DNA from: Hahella sp.
Lineage (GTDB): Bacteria; Pseudomonadota; Gammaproteobacteria; Pseudomonadales; Oleiphilaceae
Length of the DNA: 64,000 nucleotides
Assembly (NCBI GenBank): GCA_028280065.1
Contig: JANQMN010000132.1
Coordinates: forward strand, 48,983-112,982
Direction: 5' to 3'
The notes beneath the pieces were generated by a model. It did not search any database and was not told the origin of the DNA. It was given only the letters and a program-made list of their open reading frames with translations. This document shows, piece after piece, positions 62,128-64,000 of this stretch (its first letter is position 1; every line of letters begins with the position of its first letter). The translations under genes were made by a program, and so were the position numbers.

Positions 62128-63296
62128 TAGCGCGTCTCCTGAAACAGTTCGCGGCCAATCAGCATACGTCGAATTTCGCTGGTCCCCGCGCCAATTTCAT
62201 AAAGCTTGGCGTCCCGTAACAGTCGGCCTGTCGGATAATCATTGATATAACCGTTGCCGCCAAGAATTTGGATGGCTTCCAAAGCCATTTGGGTGGCTTT
62301 CTCGGCGCAATAAAGAATCACGCCTGCGGCATCCTTGCGGCTGGTTTCGCCCCGGTCGCAAGCGCCGGCGACTGTGTAGAGGTAAGCCCTGCAGGCATTG
62401 AGGGTGGTGTACATATCCGCCACCTTGCCTTGAATCAGTTGGAACTCACCGATGGATTTGCCAAACTGCTGGCGCTCATGGATATAAGGCACGACTACAT
62501 CCATACAGGCTTGCATAATGCCAAGCGGACCGGCAGCGAGCACCACGCGTTCAAAATCGAGTCCACTCATCAACACCTTTACGCCTTGGTTTTCACCGCC
62601 CAGGATATTCTCAGCAGGTACCAGGCAATCCTCGAACACAAGTTCACAGGTGTTTGAGCCGCGCATTCCCAGCTTATCCAGTTTCGGCGAGCGGCTAAAT
62701 CCCGGGGTATCCCGCTCGACGATGAAAGCGGTAATACCCTGCGGTCCTTTATCCATGGCGGTTTTGGCGTAAATGATATAGGTATCCGCATCGGGACCGT
62801 TGGTGATCCACATTTTTGCACCGTTCAGGCGGTAATGGTCAGCTTGCTTGTCCGCCCGCAGTTTCATGCTAACAACGTCGCTGCCGGCATTTGGCTCGCT
62901 CATTGCCAACGCCCCGACATGTTTACCGCTCACCAGGTCCGGCAAATACTTTTGCTTTTGTGCGGCTGTACCATTTCGATAGATCTGATTGACGCATAGG
63001 TTGGAGTGCGCACCATAGCTTAGCGCGACGGCACCCGAGGCGCGGCTGATCTCCTCCATGGCCAAAACATGGGCCAGGTACCCGAGGCTGCTCCCGCCAT
63101 ACTCTTCACTCACGGTAATACCCAGTAACCCCAAATCGCCGAAACGCTGCCAAAGATGGGTGGGAAATTCGTTGGAGCGATCAATATCGTTGGCAATCGG
63201 CGAGATTTCTTTCTGGGCAAAGCTCTTTACCTGGTCCTGAAGGAGGTCCAGGATTTCACAAAGATTAAAATTGAGCGTCGGGTAGGTGACTGACAT
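62127..63296 (-). CDS. liuA: Isovaleryl-CoA dehydrogenase
   Basis: [90 protein letters not shown]. Confidence 0.96.
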   Translation of the reverse strand: MSVTYPTLNFNLCEILDLLQDQVKSFAQKEISPIANDIDRSNEFPTHLWQRFGDLGLLGITVSEEYGGSSLGYLAHVLAMEEISRASGAVALSYGAHSNLCVNQIYRNGTAAQKQKYLPDLVSGKHVGALAMSEPNAGSDVVSMKLRADKQADHYRLNGAKMWITNGPDADTYIIYAKTAMDKGPQGITAFIVERDTPGFSRSPKLDKLGMRGSNTCELVFEDCLVPAENILGGENQGVKVLMSGLDFERVVLAAGPLGIMQACMDVVVPYIHERQQFGKSIGEFQLIQGKVADMYTTLNACRAYLYTVAGACDRGETSRKDAAGVILYCAEKATQMALEAIQILGGNGYINDYPTGRLLRDAKLYEIGAGTSEIRRMLIGRELFQETR

Positions 63297-63303
63297 AGAA
63301 AGG

Positions 63304-63690
63304 TTACTCCACAGATGGTGATTCGGAATGGCTGCTTAACAAACGTTCCTTCACGGCTTCCAGCTCCTCTTGCATATGGCGAATATCCTGTAGTTGCTGG
63401 TTCAATAGCTGCTGCCGCTGTTCGATTTTTTGTAATAACAGGTGGGTTTGTTCGCGATTATCGGTGGCTGGATCATAGAGAGCGATAATCTGTTTGGATT
63501 CCGCAAGGCTGAAGCCCAAGCGCTTGCCCCGCAGAATCAACATCAAATGGACCCGGTCTTTTTCCGCGTAAATCCGCGTCTGCCCTTGCCGCTGGGGTTG
63601 CAGCAATCCTTCCGCCTCGTAAAAACGGATGGTGCGGGTCGTTATGGAAAACTCTTTAGCAAGATCGCTAATACTGAAGGTGCGTGACAT
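63304..63690 (-). CDS. liuR: MerR-family regulator of the liu operon
   Basis: [37 protein letters not shown]; first gene of the liu cluster. Confidence 0.93.
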   Translation of the reverse strand: MSRTFSISDLAKEFSITTRTIRFYEAEGLLQPQRQGQTRIYAEKDRVHLMLILRGKRLGFSLAESKQIIALYDPATDNREQTHLLLQKIEQRQQLLNQQLQDIRHMQEELEAVKERLLSSHSESPSVE

Positions 63691-63729
63691 GATGTTGTTT
63701 TTTTAATCGAGTTGGCGTTATTGTGTATT

Positions 63730-63745
63730 ACGTTTACGTAAACGT
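63730..63745. promoter_or_regulatory. Candidate LiuR operator in the liuR-liuA promoter
   Basis: Perfect 16-bp palindrome ACGTTTACGTAAACGT. On the minus strand it lies mostly between TTGACG and ACAATA with an 18-bp spacer, as expected for a MerR-type promoter. Confidence 0.75.
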
Positions 63746-63824
63746 CAACTGATTGAGCCGTATTGACAGCATTGGGACTGAATGTTTGTTAAGCGTGATA
63801 CAAGAAGCGAGCGTGGATAGCGGA

Positions 63825-64000
63825 TTAGCTTTTACGGGCCTGCAACTGTTTAAGCATGCGTTCGTTAAGGTCGTTCCAGAGGCTTAGTTTGTTGGATTGT
63901 CCAACTTTCTTTCCCAGCCCCCGTTGTTTGGCCAGCCACAATCCATCGCCGTTAAAGCTATAGATTGGGTAAAGATCCGTGCGCTGTGAACCAGGTTTTA
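63825..64000 (-). CDS. Partial CDS, C-terminus of unknown protein
   Basis: Minus reading ...KPGSQRTDLYPIYSFNGDGLWLAKQRGLGKKVGQSNKLSLWNDLNERMLKQLQARKS*; N-terminus beyond the window. Confidence 0.55.
   Translation of the reverse strand, partial: KPGSQRTDLYPIYSFNGDGLWLAKQRGLGKKVGQSNKLSLWNDLNERMLKQLQARKS

Overview
64 kb of gene-dense chromosome, most likely from a gammaproteobacterium. The support for that is the ffs-dnaX-ybaB-recR-rnd-ycgL-ycgN block, the leucine-degradation (liu) operon beside acetoacetyl-CoA synthetase, and a PrsK/PrsR pair. From left to right the window holds: exopolysaccharide-type glycosyltransferases and an SDR; a minus-strand run of envelope hydrolases (three with lipoprotein signal peptides); a DEP-domain/flavin disulfide oxidoreductase fusion; a VWA protein with five tandem beta-type repeats; an HD-GYP response regulator; a CBS protein with an ArsB/NhaD-type permease; tlyA; the SRP RNA gene and the dnaX-recR block; a second VWA protein; an AT-rich islet (about 25.87-28.95 kb) with a radical SAM/SPASM protein, an isochorismatase-like hydrolase, an IS30-type remnant and inverted repeats; cysK; MoxR/VWA; histidine kinase, HDOD, PrsR and PrsK; phasin/TetR; xthA; an HD phosphohydrolase; a PP2C-type response regulator with a STAS partner; gpsA/sixA; the ETF genes; and acs-liuEDCBA-liuR. 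No CRISPR array, rRNA, tRNA or intact prophage was recognised. I see no clearly new defence or secretion system. The least explained parts are the AT-rich islet, the DEP-oxidoreductase fusion, the repeat-VWA protein and the hydrolase lipoprotein cluster. All family names come from motif and sequence recognition by eye; no database search was run.
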